Source: Leeuwenhoekiella polynyae
GTDB taxonomy: Bacteria > Bacteroidota > Bacteroidia > Flavobacteriales > Flavobacteriaceae
Length of the DNA stretch: 64,000 nucleotides
Direction: 5' to 3' (one strand)
Assembly (NCBI RefSeq): GCF_042683665.1
Contig: NZ_JBHUOO010000025.1
A program made the translations under genes and the position numbers. The notes beneath the pieces are model-generated. The model was not told the origin of the DNA, did no database searches, and worked only from the letters and a program-made list of their open reading frames with translations. Positions within the stretch are counted from its first letter, which is position 1, and every line of letters starts with the position of its first letter. Of the stretch, positions 53,948 through 62,631 are shown piece after piece.

Positions 53948-55009
53948 CTAACTAATTTTTAATAAAAACGCAACAGTATCTACACCGTCTGCATAATCAT
54001 TAAGTTTTGGCTGTTGCGCGTGTCCAAAAGGAATCTCATTTTCTGAAAAACCGTCTGCAACAACACATTGAATTTCAGCTTTGCGATCCCTTAAAAACAT
54101 TTGGAGTTTTGCCTTTGTGTCGTAGCGCTCATAAAATAGGACTGAAATAGGAGAGGAGAAGTTCTCATCTTCTTTTAAGATCATAAATTCGTTATCCAGA
54201 ATAGGGAAAAGGCTCATCAAATATACCGCCTTATTATAGTCATAATTATTAGCATATTTATGATGATTGATAATTTCTTTATGCTCAAACATCGCTTTAA
54301 AAAATGCATCAAAGCTATAGTCTTGAGGAACAAAAAGCTTAGAAACACTGCGGCAGCCCATCCCAAAATAACTGAAAATATCAGCACCTAAAGCCACCAA
54401 CTGTTCGTGGGTCTCGTTACCGGTTAAAACTGCCACTGCATTGCGGTTTTTGCGAATGATATTCGGTTTGTTCTTAAAATAGAATTCAAAATAACGCGCA
54501 GTATTGTTGCTACCGGTTGCGATTACCGCATCAAATTGAGGAAGGCGCTCCTGAGTAAAAGTGATTGAGTCTTTAAATTGTGGTTCAAGCTGTATCAACA
54601 CTTTTGCCAGAAACGGAAGCAATACGTGATCATCACTAGATAATTTTGCGATGATCTTGTGCCCGGTGATCAAAACACTTAAAAAGTCGTGAAACCCTAC
54701 TAGCGGCAGATTTCCCGCCATAATCACGGCTACTTCTTTAGCTTTGATTGTAGATATGCGGTAAGGTGATAACCACGTGTTGAGCGATCCAGAATTAAGA
54801 TTCTGGGACCAACTTGTTAATGCTTGTCGTGTATTTTCAGTAGAGAACCAGGCGTTTTGCCGTTTTGCGGTTTCAATAACAGCACGTAATTCTTCATTTA
54901 AACTATCAAAATCGTCTAACTGTAAATCGGTTTTTTTGGCATTAGCCATAAAATCCTTTAAAAATTGTCCGAGGTTTGAGAATGCAGTAATTCTTTGGTT
55001 TAAATCCAT
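53948..55009 (-). CDS. LuxC-type acyl-CoA reductase
   Basis: 353 aa with the LuxC/acyl-CoA reductase pattern: VAVIMAGNLPLVGFHDFLSVLITGHKIIAKLSS, PQFDAVIATGSNNTARYFEFYF, a cysteine-bearing FSYFGMGCRSVSKLFVP and a C-terminal FGHAQQPKLNDYADGVDTV. It reduces acyl-CoA to aldehyde by family; the substrate is not known. Divergent from the ferredoxin gene, a pairing common in flavobacteria. Confidence 0.9.
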   Translation of the reverse strand: MDLNQRITAFSNLGQFLKDFMANAKKTDLQLDDFDSLNEELRAVIETAKRQNAWFSTENTRQALTSWSQNLNSGSLNTWLSPYRISTIKAKEVAVIMAGNLPLVGFHDFLSVLITGHKIIAKLSSDDHVLLPFLAKVLIQLEPQFKDSITFTQERLPQFDAVIATGSNNTARYFEFYFKNKPNIIRKNRNAVAVLTGNETHEQLVALGADIFSYFGMGCRSVSKLFVPQDYSFDAFFKAMFEHKEIINHHKYANNYDYNKAVYLMSLFPILDNEFMILKEDENFSSPISVLFYERYDTKAKLQMFLRDRKAEIQCVVADGFSENEIPFGHAQQPKLNDYADGVDTVAFLLKIS

Positions 55010-55149
55010 AAATGGTTTGGTAGAGTTATACTCAGGTCTTAATTTTACACCTTAAAAGTTTTAAAGCCTATATAATTAGTAGGATTTATTATATACTTTT
55101 AAAATGCGCTTTGAAGCGTCAAAATTACGGATAAGAAAACGATTATACT

Positions 55150-55500
55150 ATGGCAATTATAATAACTGATGAATGCATTAACTGTGGGGCTTGTGAACCA
55201 GAATGCCCTAACACAGCTATTTATGAAGGAGCAGATGATTGGCGCTATTCTGACGGTACTGATCTTGAGGGTAAAGTAGTGTTACCTAACGGAAAAGAAG
55301 TTGATGCAGAAGAAACTCAAGAGCCTATTAGCGATGAGGTGTATTACATCGCACCCGATAAATGTACGGAATGTATGGGCTTTCACGAGGAACCTCAATG
55401 TGCTGCTGTATGTCCTGTAGACTGTTGTGTGCCTGATGAAGATCACGTAGAAACTGAAGAAGAACTTCTGGGAAAACAAGCGTTTATGCATCATAACTAG
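55150..55500 (+). CDS. Two-cluster [4Fe-4S] ferredoxin
   Basis: 116 aa. It opens with the cysteine motif CINCGACEPECPN and has a second set, CTECMGFHEEPQCAAVCPVDCC, separated by an acidic linker. It lacks any membrane segment, so it acts as a soluble electron carrier. Its divergent neighbour is the acyl-CoA reductase. Confidence 0.94.
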   Translation: MAIIITDECINCGACEPECPNTAIYEGADDWRYSDGTDLEGKVVLPNGKEVDAEETQEPISDEVYYIAPDKCTECMGFHEEPQCAAVCPVDCCVPDEDHVETEEELLGKQAFMHHN

Positions 55501-55522
55501 AATTTCAGATCAACTATAAATT

Positions 55523-55553
55523 AGAAAAGCCCGGTTTTTACCGGGCTTTTCTA
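55523..55553 (+). terminator. Terminator after ferredoxin gene
   Basis: AGAAAAGCCCGG / CCGGGCTTTTCT hairpin, 23 bp after the stop. Confidence 0.88.
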
Positions 55554-55604
55554 TGTAAAACATGGTGTGAATCTGCTGTATATAATGTTTTTCTTTTAAC
55601 GTGT

Positions 55605-55632
55605 TTTGTTTTAGATAAGCTTCCTATATTTG
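55605..55632 (+). promoter_or_regulatory. Bacteroidota-type promoter of ychF
   Basis: TTTG (55605-55608), 16-nt spacer, TATATTTG (55625-55632), 20 bp before the ychF ATG. Confidence 0.65.
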
Positions 55633-55652
55633 CGCCTCAAAATTCTGAAGCC

Positions 55653-56747
55653 ATGAAAGCAGGTATTGTAGGATTGCCTAACGTAGGTAAATCAACTCTT
55701 TTTAATTGTTTATCAAATGCTAAAGCGCAAAGTGCCAACTTTCCGTTTTGTACGATAGAGCCTAATGTAGGTGTGGTAAATGTACCCGATCCCCGACTTT
55801 CAAAACTGGAAGAGCTTGTAAATCCTGAGCGGGTACAGCCTGCAACCGTTGATATTGTGGATATCGCCGGGCTGGTAAAGGGAGCGAGTAAAGGAGAAGG
55901 GCTGGGGAATCAGTTTTTGGCAAACATACGCGAGACCGATGCTATTTTGCATGTTTTGCGTTGTTTTGATAACGACAACATCGTACACGTAGATAACAGT
56001 GTAAACCCGGTGCGTGATAAGGAAACTATTGATATCGAGCTTCAGCTAAAAGACTTGGAAACGGTTGAAAAGAAGCTGGAAAAAGTAAAGAAAGCTTCCC
56101 GGACGGGGAACAAAGACGCTCAGAAGGAAGAAACCGTGCTAATGCAAATCAAGGAAGGTCTGGAGCAAGGGAAGTCGATACGCGCATTGGAGTTTTCTGA
56201 AGATGCTTATGCTGATTATGTAAAACCGTTACAGTTTATTACCGATAAACCCGTAATGTATGTATGTAACGTAGATGAAGCTGCAGCGGTAAACGGAAAC
56301 GAATATGTTGAAAAGGTACGTGAAGCGGTTAAAGATGAGCATGCTGAAGTTTTGGTACTTGCCGTAGGTACTGAAGCAGATATCAATGAACTGGACGATT
56401 ACGAAGAGCGCCAGATGTTTTTACAGGACATAGGTCTTGATGAACCGGGTTCTGCAAAACTCATTCGTGCTGCTTACAAATTATTAAAGCAACAAACCTA
56501 CTTTACAGCAGGTGTTAAAGAAGTTCGTGCGTGGACGATTAACATTGGGTCTACTGCACCACAGGCAGCCGGAGTGATTCATACCGATTTTGAAAAAGGA
56601 TTTATTCGTGCTGAGGTTATAGGTTACGAAGATTTTGTAAAATTTGGTAGTGAGGCTAAAGTTAAAGAAGCCGGCAAAATGGGCGTAGAAGGAAAGAACT
56701 ATATTGTTAAAGACGGCGATGTGATGCACTTCTTGTTTAACGTATAA
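55653..56747 (+). CDS. ychF: Redox-regulated ATPase YchF (OLA1 type)
   Basis: 364 aa, OBG-superfamily P-loop protein. G1 GLPNVGKSTLFNCLS, G3 DIAGLVKGASKGEGLGNQFLA, and the C-terminal TGS domain with EVRAWTINIGSTAPQAAGVIHTDFEKGFIRAEV. It binds ATP in preference to GTP and associates with ribosomes. Its end marks the left border of the accessory island. Confidence 0.96.
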   Translation: MKAGIVGLPNVGKSTLFNCLSNAKAQSANFPFCTIEPNVGVVNVPDPRLSKLEELVNPERVQPATVDIVDIAGLVKGASKGEGLGNQFLANIRETDAILHVLRCFDNDNIVHVDNSVNPVRDKETIDIELQLKDLETVEKKLEKVKKASRTGNKDAQKEETVLMQIKEGLEQGKSIRALEFSEDAYADYVKPLQFITDKPVMYVCNVDEAAAVNGNEYVEKVREAVKDEHAEVLVLAVGTEADINELDDYEERQMFLQDIGLDEPGSAKLIRAAYKLLKQQTYFTAGVKEVRAWTINIGSTAPQAAGVIHTDFEKGFIRAEVIGYEDFVKFGSEAKVKEAGKMGVEGKNYIVKDGDVMHFLFNV

Positions 56748-57273
56748 AACAAAGGTCAGGCTGCAGTTGCAGTTAATCATCAATTTCAAAGATAACTCGC
56801 CACCACTCAGAGCGACTCGCCAGATTGTTAATGAAATCTTAAATTTTTACTTTTCAAGAGTGGTTTTCATACACTCTTCATACACTATCCTAGGCTTTGC
56901 TATGCCTTTGCCTGGGAGTTGCCCTACTTTAGGGCTGAATTAGCTTTAAAATTAAGGGTAATTCTAGTATAGCTATAAACTTTGTTTTCTTAACCCTGAA
57001 AGCACTATACAGATTTAGAGGATTACGTCTAAGACAAATGGTTATTTTTATAAACACAACTTTAAAGTGTTGATATCCCGACGAAAACTTTGATAATCAA
57101 CTATATTTGTTATGATATAACAAGTTGCCAGTAATTCCCCACACAAGAAAATCTGTTAATTTTTTGGGCTAACGACAAAAGAAAAGTAAGGAAAAAGTGG
57201 GCAAAAATTGATAAATTAAAAAATTCAACTTATCGACAATCCTAAACTAAATTTGACATTAGTCCGAATTTGA
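56748..57273. other. 526-bp gene-free region, left border of the island
   Basis: No credible ORF. It holds a GCCCTA-CTT-TAGGGC hairpin (56921-56935), a direct repeat ACTCGCCA (56795 and 56815) and a 10-bp-period repeat TCATACACT (56868 and 56878). TTGCCAGTA near 57124 recurs inverted after the next gene. Confidence 0.5.
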
Positions 57274-57918
57274 ATGAAACAAATATTTCTTTTCATATTA
57301 ATCTTTTTGACCTGGAATCTATCTGGTCAAAATACTGTAGTAGAAGAATTTATAAATCAGATAATAAAACTGGAGGCTCCCGGCAATTACAACTATTATT
57401 GTCTTGCTCCACAAAGTCGAACACAAGGAGAAGACGGTCAAGCTATAGATTGGAGAGATTACAATTTAGAAAATATTAGATATTTAACTGAGGGCGAATC
57501 TATTTCAGGTCCAGAAACAATTAAGAAGGTATATTTCCTTAAATACAACACTCCGGAAACCGAATATGATTCCATTGTAAAAAATAAAAAACCAAATACT
57601 CTATATGTGAGAAAAAGATGGTATTGGGGTAAAAAAAGAGTATGGAAAGAAGTTGTTAAAGCTTGGAAGATAGATAAAAACCGACATATAGAGGAACAAG
57701 TATTCTACTCAATTTCGAAACCAATTTTTTCAGATAATGGTACTTATGCAAGAATTTCAATATTTAAACAGAAACGATGTAGCGGAATTGGATTTACCGC
57801 GCTTTATAAGAATGAAGACGGAACTTGGATAAAAGATATGGAATACGACCATATCAACACAAAAACAGTTATGACCGATTCCTATTGCGGAGAAATACTA
57901 GTCTCCTATAAAAATTAA
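57274..57918 (+). CDS. Orphan secreted protein, 214 aa
   Basis: A 214-aa protein with a signal peptide (MKQIFLFILIFLTWNLSGQ) and a mature domain rich in Tyr, Lys and Trp (YVRKRWYWGKKRVWKEVVKAWKI; FKQKRCSGIGFTALYKN). Two cysteines in the mature part could form a disulfide. No family recognised. AT-rich composition, an island position and flanking inverted TTGCCAGTA / TACTGGCAA copies suggest it is mobile or lineage-specific. The gene may be real but functionless; conservation cannot be judged here. Confidence 0.65.
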   Translation: MKQIFLFILIFLTWNLSGQNTVVEEFINQIIKLEAPGNYNYYCLAPQSRTQGEDGQAIDWRDYNLENIRYLTEGESISGPETIKKVYFLKYNTPETEYDSIVKNKKPNTLYVRKRWYWGKKRVWKEVVKAWKIDKNRHIEEQVFYSISKPIFSDNGTYARISIFKQKRCSGIGFTALYKNEDGTWIKDMEYDHINTKTVMTDSYCGEILVSYKN

Positions 57919-57937
57919 AAACTACTGGCAATAACTA

Positions 57938-57974
57938 GGTGTTCGTGCGGCCGGTACGGCCTAGCATGAACACC
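57938..57974 (+). repeat. 37-nt GC-rich hairpin preceding the intron
   Basis: GGTGTTC/GAACACC outer stem, GTGC/GCAT, GGCCG/CGGCC inner stem, GTA loop. It ends 4 bp before the intron 5' boundary. Group IIC introns characteristically insert just after such stem-loops. Confidence 0.75.
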
Positions 57975-57978
57975 GTGT

Positions 57979-59858
57979 GTGTGCCCAGCATGGGCATCTT
58001 TACTATATCGAAAGATATATTATTAATCTAGAGGGTGCAAGTCCCTTATGGGCAGGGGTAGTGCCTTGAACCATTAGTAAGTCGCAAGGTTGCTATTCGC
58101 AAGGATAGGACTGAAGGAAGCGGAACTACAAAACTCGGTACTGACGAACAGAAATCAGATAAGAGGCTATTAGGTTGGATGAGCAAGCACACCATTGTGA
58201 TGTCCTAAACACTTATAGTGAAAACCAAAATAGTAGATCTGGCAGGGATCGAGTGAAAGAAGATGTTCTTACCTGGGGAGGTCTTCGTAACCACGTGCTG
58301 GTATAGCGAAGAAGTCAGCAAAGGTCATAGTACCTAAGGGAAACGAGGTGCAGAAAACTGCACAGGTCTCACAATGGGGGAAGGACTGAACGATAATGGT
58401 CTTTAATAAACAGGGGAACGATCTAGTGTTACTGATAGCATTCTTTCTAGCAAGATAGTAGCCTTTGATTAAGCGAGACAGCGAATTGATTTGAGTATTC
58501 ATGATCAAACAAGTAATAAGTAAAACGAACCTAAACGCAGCCTATCGGCAAGTGTACAGCAATAAAGGAGCGGCAGGAGTAGACGATGTTCAAATAACAG
58601 AACTGAAATTCATTCTGAAAGTTCACGGTAAACAGTACGCCCAGCAGATAGAAATGGAACGATATCAGGTAGCTCCAATACTGGGAGTTGAAATACCAAA
58701 GAGCAACGGAAAGAAACGTCTACTCGGCATTTCTACAGTTGTGGACAGGGTATTTCAGCAAGCATTACAGCAAGTTCTGCAACCTGTGTTTGAGCCGGAT
58801 TTCCAACAGCACAGTTATGGTTTCAGACCGAAGCGCAATGCTCACGGAGCTATTGCTCAAAGCCTTGAAAATATCAATTCTGGCTATCAAAACATAGTGG
58901 ATATTGATTTAAAAAGTTTCTTTGATGAAGTGGAACATTATGTTCTACTGGAATTGATCTACAAAAAGGTGAAATGCAAAGCAACGATGAGGCTATTGCG
59001 TTCCTTTCTTAGGGCACCAATACTGATTGACGGTAAATTACAAAAACGTAGAAAAGGAGTTCCTCAAGGATCTCCTCTAAGCCCATTGCTTTCCAATATC
59101 CTACTCAACGAGCTGGATAAAGAATTGGAAAAACGTGGCCACCGTTATGTAAGATATGCCGATGACTTTAGTATTTACGTTAAGAGTGAGAAAGCCGCAA
59201 AAAGGGTAGGTAATAGTATCTATAAGCTACTGCGCGATAAGCTCCAACTTCCCATAAACCGGGAGAAGAGTGGTATCCGTAGACCTCTAGGCTTTCAAAT
59301 ACTAGGTTTTGGTTTTGTATCGACCTCTAAGAAAGGCGAAAAAGGTAAATATCAACTTGTAGTCAAACCGTCTAAATGGAAGGAGTTTAAAGCAAAGCTA
59401 AAATACCTTACCAAAAAGACAAATCCGGTAAGTCTTGAAGAACGTATCCAACGAATCAATATGTTGATCCGAGGCTGGATAAATTACTTTAGACCGGCAT
59501 CCATTTACTCCAAACTCAAAAAGCTGGAAGAATGGCTTCGTAACCGATTACGGTATTGCATTTGGCATCATTGGAAGAAACCCGAACGTAAACGTAAAAA
59601 TTTAATACGACTGGGTATTGACCAAGGCCTTGCCTATGCGTGGAGCCGCACTAGAATGGGGGGATGGGCATTGGCCCAAAGTCCTATTCTTCTTACAACG
59701 ATCACCGTAAAACGGCTGAAGATCAAGGGGTATGTTAGTTTGACCGAATATTACAAGAAAAAAAAAGTTTCATTATCGAACCGCCGTATACGAGATCCGT
59801 ATGTACGGTGGTGTGAGGGGTGCACTCCGTCATTTGATGGCGGAGCCATCCACTCGAT
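57979..59858 (+). mobile_element. Group IIC intron, apparently complete (about 1.88 kb)
   Basis: The 5' end GTGTGCCCAGCATGGG fits the GUGYG consensus and the known IIC domain I start. Conserved IIC core stretches follow (GAAGGAAGCGGA, GGGGAGGTCT, AGAAGTCAGCA, GGTCATAGTACC). The RT/maturase ORF sits in domain IV. Domain V is at about 59780-59821 (GAACCGCCGTATACGAGATC...GTACGGTGGTGTGAG). In domain VI, GAG-GGGTG pairs with CATCC-A-CTC, leaving A at 59852 bulged as the branch point. The 3' end is the AT at 59857-59858. Insertion follows a stem-loop, as expected for IIC. Confidence 0.88.
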
Positions 59859-59865
59859 TGACTGA
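58501..59865 (+). CDS. ltrA: Group II intron reverse transcriptase/maturase
   Basis: 454 aa. RT domain with GVDDVQ, FRPKRNAHGAI, the RT catalytic motif RYADDFSIYV, and PQGSPLSPLLSNILL. A maturase (GIIM/X) domain follows (RGWINYFRPASIYSKLKKLEEWLRNRLRYCIW). There is no HNH endonuclease domain, as usual for IIC. The frame does not stop before domain V: the last ~30 residues (NRRIRDPYVRWCEGC...) are encoded by domains V-VI, and the TGA falls 7 bp beyond the predicted 3' splice site. It is uncertain whether this tail is functional. Confidence 0.9.
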   Translation: MIKQVISKTNLNAAYRQVYSNKGAAGVDDVQITELKFILKVHGKQYAQQIEMERYQVAPILGVEIPKSNGKKRLLGISTVVDRVFQQALQQVLQPVFEPDFQQHSYGFRPKRNAHGAIAQSLENINSGYQNIVDIDLKSFFDEVEHYVLLELIYKKVKCKATMRLLRSFLRAPILIDGKLQKRRKGVPQGSPLSPLLSNILLNELDKELEKRGHRYVRYADDFSIYVKSEKAAKRVGNSIYKLLRDKLQLPINREKSGIRRPLGFQILGFGFVSTSKKGEKGKYQLVVKPSKWKEFKAKLKYLTKKTNPVSLEERIQRINMLIRGWINYFRPASIYSKLKKLEEWLRNRLRYCIWHHWKKPERKRKNLIRLGIDQGLAYAWSRTRMGGWALAQSPILLTTITVKRLKIKGYVSLTEYYKKKKVSLSNRRIRDPYVRWCEGCTPSFDGGAIHSID

Positions 59866-59907
59866 ACCGGTTGATTGTCTGTTTGCCCGCTATAAGCCAA
59901 CAGAGTT

Positions 59908-60087
59908 ATGCAGGCAACATCTGCAGGCTTAGGACTGATGGTTCTGGCTTACAACCTGAAAAGGCTCATCAACCTTGGGATAGCATTCAATACTGCTCTT
60001 GACCATTCGATATCACGTGTTATAAGGCTTGCTAAGGCCCTTAGAAGAAGGATATGCAAACTGTATTGCCTAGAGGTCACTCTTTGA
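59908..60087 (+). pseudogene. 3' remnant of a DDE transposase
   Basis: 59 codons from ATG 59908 to TGA 60087 encode MQATSAGLGLMVLAYNLKRL then INLGIAFNTALDHSIS, a typical C-terminal end of an IS4/IS5/IS1182-type transposase (AYNLKR helix). The upstream frame is stopped and no N-terminal catalytic region precedes the intron, so this is a decayed insertion sequence. The exact family cannot be fixed. Confidence 0.6.
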
Positions 60088-60169
60088 CTATTATTTAAAT
60101 TTTATTGGATATCGAACACGCTTCAACTACTTTTAAGGAATAAACAGGTAGTTTTGAGACAGACTGCCG

Positions 60170-60178
60170 TTATAAGCA
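60170..60178. repeat. GTTATAAGC, left arm of cassette-like inverted pair
   Basis: GTTATAAGC at 60170-60178, 17 bp before the ATG of the Mrr-STAND gene. Its exact reverse complement GCTTATAAC lies just after the gene. Confidence 0.45.
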
Positions 60179-60194
60179 ATTGTAGAATAGCAAC

Positions 60195-62525
60195 ATGACA
60201 AACTATAATTTTACAACACTAAATGATAAGGAGTTTGAAGAATTAGCTAGAGATTTATTATCTAGAAAGCTGAATATAGAATTACAGTCATTTAGAACAG
60301 GAAAAGATAAAGGTATTGATTTACGCTATTCTACTGTAAGCGATGAGAATGAAATTGTAGTACAAGTTAAACATTATGCAGGTTCTAAATTTTCAAATTT
60401 AATATCAGTTCTCAAAAATAGCGAATATGAAAAAATTGAGAAATTGAAGCCTAAACAATATATTATTGTAACAAGCCTACCTTTAAATCCAGACGAGAAA
60501 GAAACAATCAAAAGCACTCTTTCCCCTTTTATCCTTTCAACGAATGACATTTATGGTAAAGAAAGTTTAAATACACTGATAAGTGATTATAAAGATGTAG
60601 AAGAAAAGTATTACAAGTTATGGCTTTCTAGTACAACAATTCTTACAAGAATTCTTAAGAATGGTATAAAAGGTCGTTCCGAGTTTGTCCAATCAAGAAT
60701 TGAAAGCAAACTAAAAATATTTGTTCAGAATGAAACTTATAATGATGCTGTTAAAGTTCTTAATAAACGCAATTTTATATTGATTACAGGGGCACCTGGA
60801 ATTGGAAAGTCAACATTAGCTGATATGTTGACTTATCAGCTCTTAGCTAAAGATTTTGAATTAACATATGTAAGAGCAATAGAGGACGCTGAAGAATCTT
60901 ATTTAGAAGATAAACAACAAGTGTTTTTGTTTGATGACTTTCTTGGCACAATTACTCTTGACTTAACCAGTTCAAGAAATTTAGATGCTTCAATATCAAA
61001 TTTCATTCAAAGAGTTAAAAATGATAATAAGAAAAGACTAATTCTAACCTGCAGAACAACGATATTAAATCAAGCAAAAGAGAAGTCAGAAAAGCTAAAT
61101 AATTCAAAACTTGATATTGCACAGCACGAGGTAAAGATTCAAGATTATTCAGATTTAGATAAGGCTAAGATTCTCTATAATCATCTTTATTTTTCAGACT
61201 TAACACAACCGCATAAAAATGTAATATTTCAGAATCAGTTTTATTGGAAAATTATTAAACATCGAAATTACAATCCACGTTTAATTGAATTTTTTACCGA
61301 TATAGATAGAGTTGAAGATAACGAACAATATGATGTGACTATTACAAATTTCCTTGAAAATCCTGAAAAAATTTGGGAAAAATCTTATGAAAATCAGACT
61401 TCAGAAGAGGGGAAAATATTACTTGCAACACTATTTTCATTAAGAGGTTATTACGTTGTAAATGAACAGCAACTTAAAGATGCTTTTGAAAGCAGGTTGG
61501 ATTATGAAGTAAAATTCAATAATTATACGAAGGCGAGTAATATTTTCAGAAAAACGACAAAGGAATTGCATGATGCATTTATCACTAGAGTTATTGATGC
61601 TAAATACAATAGTATTGAATATCGATTTCTTAATCCATCAGTTGAAGACTTCTTAGTTTATTATTATAATCTCAATATTGATATTTATTTTGTTGTATTA
61701 GAAGCAGCTAGCTATTTTGAGCAATTCAAAAATAAGATTTCAACAGAACAACCTGCAGACAGGAAAGTTTTATTTGTGTCTGAAAACTACACAAAACTTC
61801 TCAGCTTGTTTACAAGAAAAATTGGAGATTTAAAATCATATTCAGGCATTTTAGAATTGGATATTGTTATATGCTTAATACAACTTTTTAAATGGTCAGA
61901 CATTGAATCTCTTGTTGTGAAATATTTAAAGGAGTGTAGCATTGACTACTTAGATTGGAAGAATAAAAAAGATTTAGTCTTTATATTAAAATATTTTGCA
62001 GAAAAAGATATTGTCGATTATTTCCCAATTTCATTAAACCATGTTTTTATAAAACTAACTGAAAACATTCAATCACATTATCTATTGTCTGAAATCCAAG
62101 ATTTATTCTTGTTTGAAAAGTATTCCGAATTTGTTAGCAAGATGAAAAATTCAAATGTGGAAGAATTTAGTAATTATAGGAATAATATTAAAGAATTTTG
62201 GGGTCGCGAGATTGATGTTTATGTTAAAGATGATTGGGATGTTAAGAAAGCCGATAATTTAGAAGATTTAAAAAAAGTTGTTCGTTCTAGGATTAAGGAT
62301 GCTATTAAAATCAATAAAAAAATTGGGATTTATAATTATATCAAATTCAAGACTTATCAATTTGATTATGAAAAACAGCTGAACGAGAATCTCCTTGAGA
62401 AAGAAGCAAATATTAAACAAAGAGGAATAAAGATTAATAAGATTCAACATTCAACTAATCAAAGAGCTGAAATTGATAGATTGTTTAATTATGAACCAAA
62501 TAAGATAAATGATGAATTAATTTAA
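60195..62525 (+). CDS. Mrr-type nuclease / STAND NTPase, candidate anti-phage protein
   Basis: 776 aa. The N-terminal Mrr/restriction-endonuclease-like domain (about 1-150) shows GKDKGIDLRY (Asp42) and VVQVKHY (Gln57-x-Lys59), the D...QxK nuclease pattern. The central STAND NTPase (about 180-330) has Walker A GAPGIGKST near 200, Walker B VFLFDDFLG near 245 and an arginine-bearing ILTCRTTIL strand near 283. This looks like the nSTAND3 group. The C-terminal half is helical with no clear repeats and may be the sensor. The gene is AT-rich, single, in an island. By family this resembles single-protein phage-sensing nucleases such as Avs4, but it is shorter. Its defence role is inference. Confidence 0.8.
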   Translation: MTNYNFTTLNDKEFEELARDLLSRKLNIELQSFRTGKDKGIDLRYSTVSDENEIVVQVKHYAGSKFSNLISVLKNSEYEKIEKLKPKQYIIVTSLPLNPDEKETIKSTLSPFILSTNDIYGKESLNTLISDYKDVEEKYYKLWLSSTTILTRILKNGIKGRSEFVQSRIESKLKIFVQNETYNDAVKVLNKRNFILITGAPGIGKSTLADMLTYQLLAKDFELTYVRAIEDAEESYLEDKQQVFLFDDFLGTITLDLTSSRNLDASISNFIQRVKNDNKKRLILTCRTTILNQAKEKSEKLNNSKLDIAQHEVKIQDYSDLDKAKILYNHLYFSDLTQPHKNVIFQNQFYWKIIKHRNYNPRLIEFFTDIDRVEDNEQYDVTITNFLENPEKIWEKSYENQTSEEGKILLATLFSLRGYYVVNEQQLKDAFESRLDYEVKFNNYTKASNIFRKTTKELHDAFITRVIDAKYNSIEYRFLNPSVEDFLVYYYNLNIDIYFVVLEAASYFEQFKNKISTEQPADRKVLFVSENYTKLLSLFTRKIGDLKSYSGILELDIVICLIQLFKWSDIESLVVKYLKECSIDYLDWKNKKDLVFILKYFAEKDIVDYFPISLNHVFIKLTENIQSHYLLSEIQDLFLFEKYSEFVSKMKNSNVEEFSNYRNNIKEFWGREIDVYVKDDWDVKKADNLEDLKKVVRSRIKDAIKINKKIGIYNYIKFKTYQFDYEKQLNENLLEKEANIKQRGIKINKIQHSTNQRAEIDRLFNYEPNKINDELI

Positions 62526-62532
62526 AACAAAA

Positions 62533-62589
62533 GCTTATAACACCGGTAGCCGTTGCACCAGTCTATAATTTGTATAAAACTAATTCATC
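62533..62589. repeat. Cassette-like repeat A after the STAND gene
   Basis: GCTTATAAC followed by ACCGGTAGCCGTTGCAC and an ATAATTTGTATAAAAC segment. It aligns with repeat B at about 63047 (41 of 55 positions, counted by eye). GCTTATAAC is also the inverse of 60170-60178. Confidence 0.65.
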
Positions 62590-62631
62590 TAAGCTGCTTT
62601 TAAGCGGTTTTCTTTTTTGAAAAACAACAGA

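Noticed and set aside
57270..57479. Overlapping 69-codon frame at the start of the 214-aa orphan gene
   Set aside because: The other frame has a signal peptide and runs 214 codons; the short frame has no protein-like features.
57938..57974. attC site of an integron
   Set aside because: No R box (GTTRRRY/RYYYAAC) could be aligned and no integrase is visible; kept only as a hairpin.
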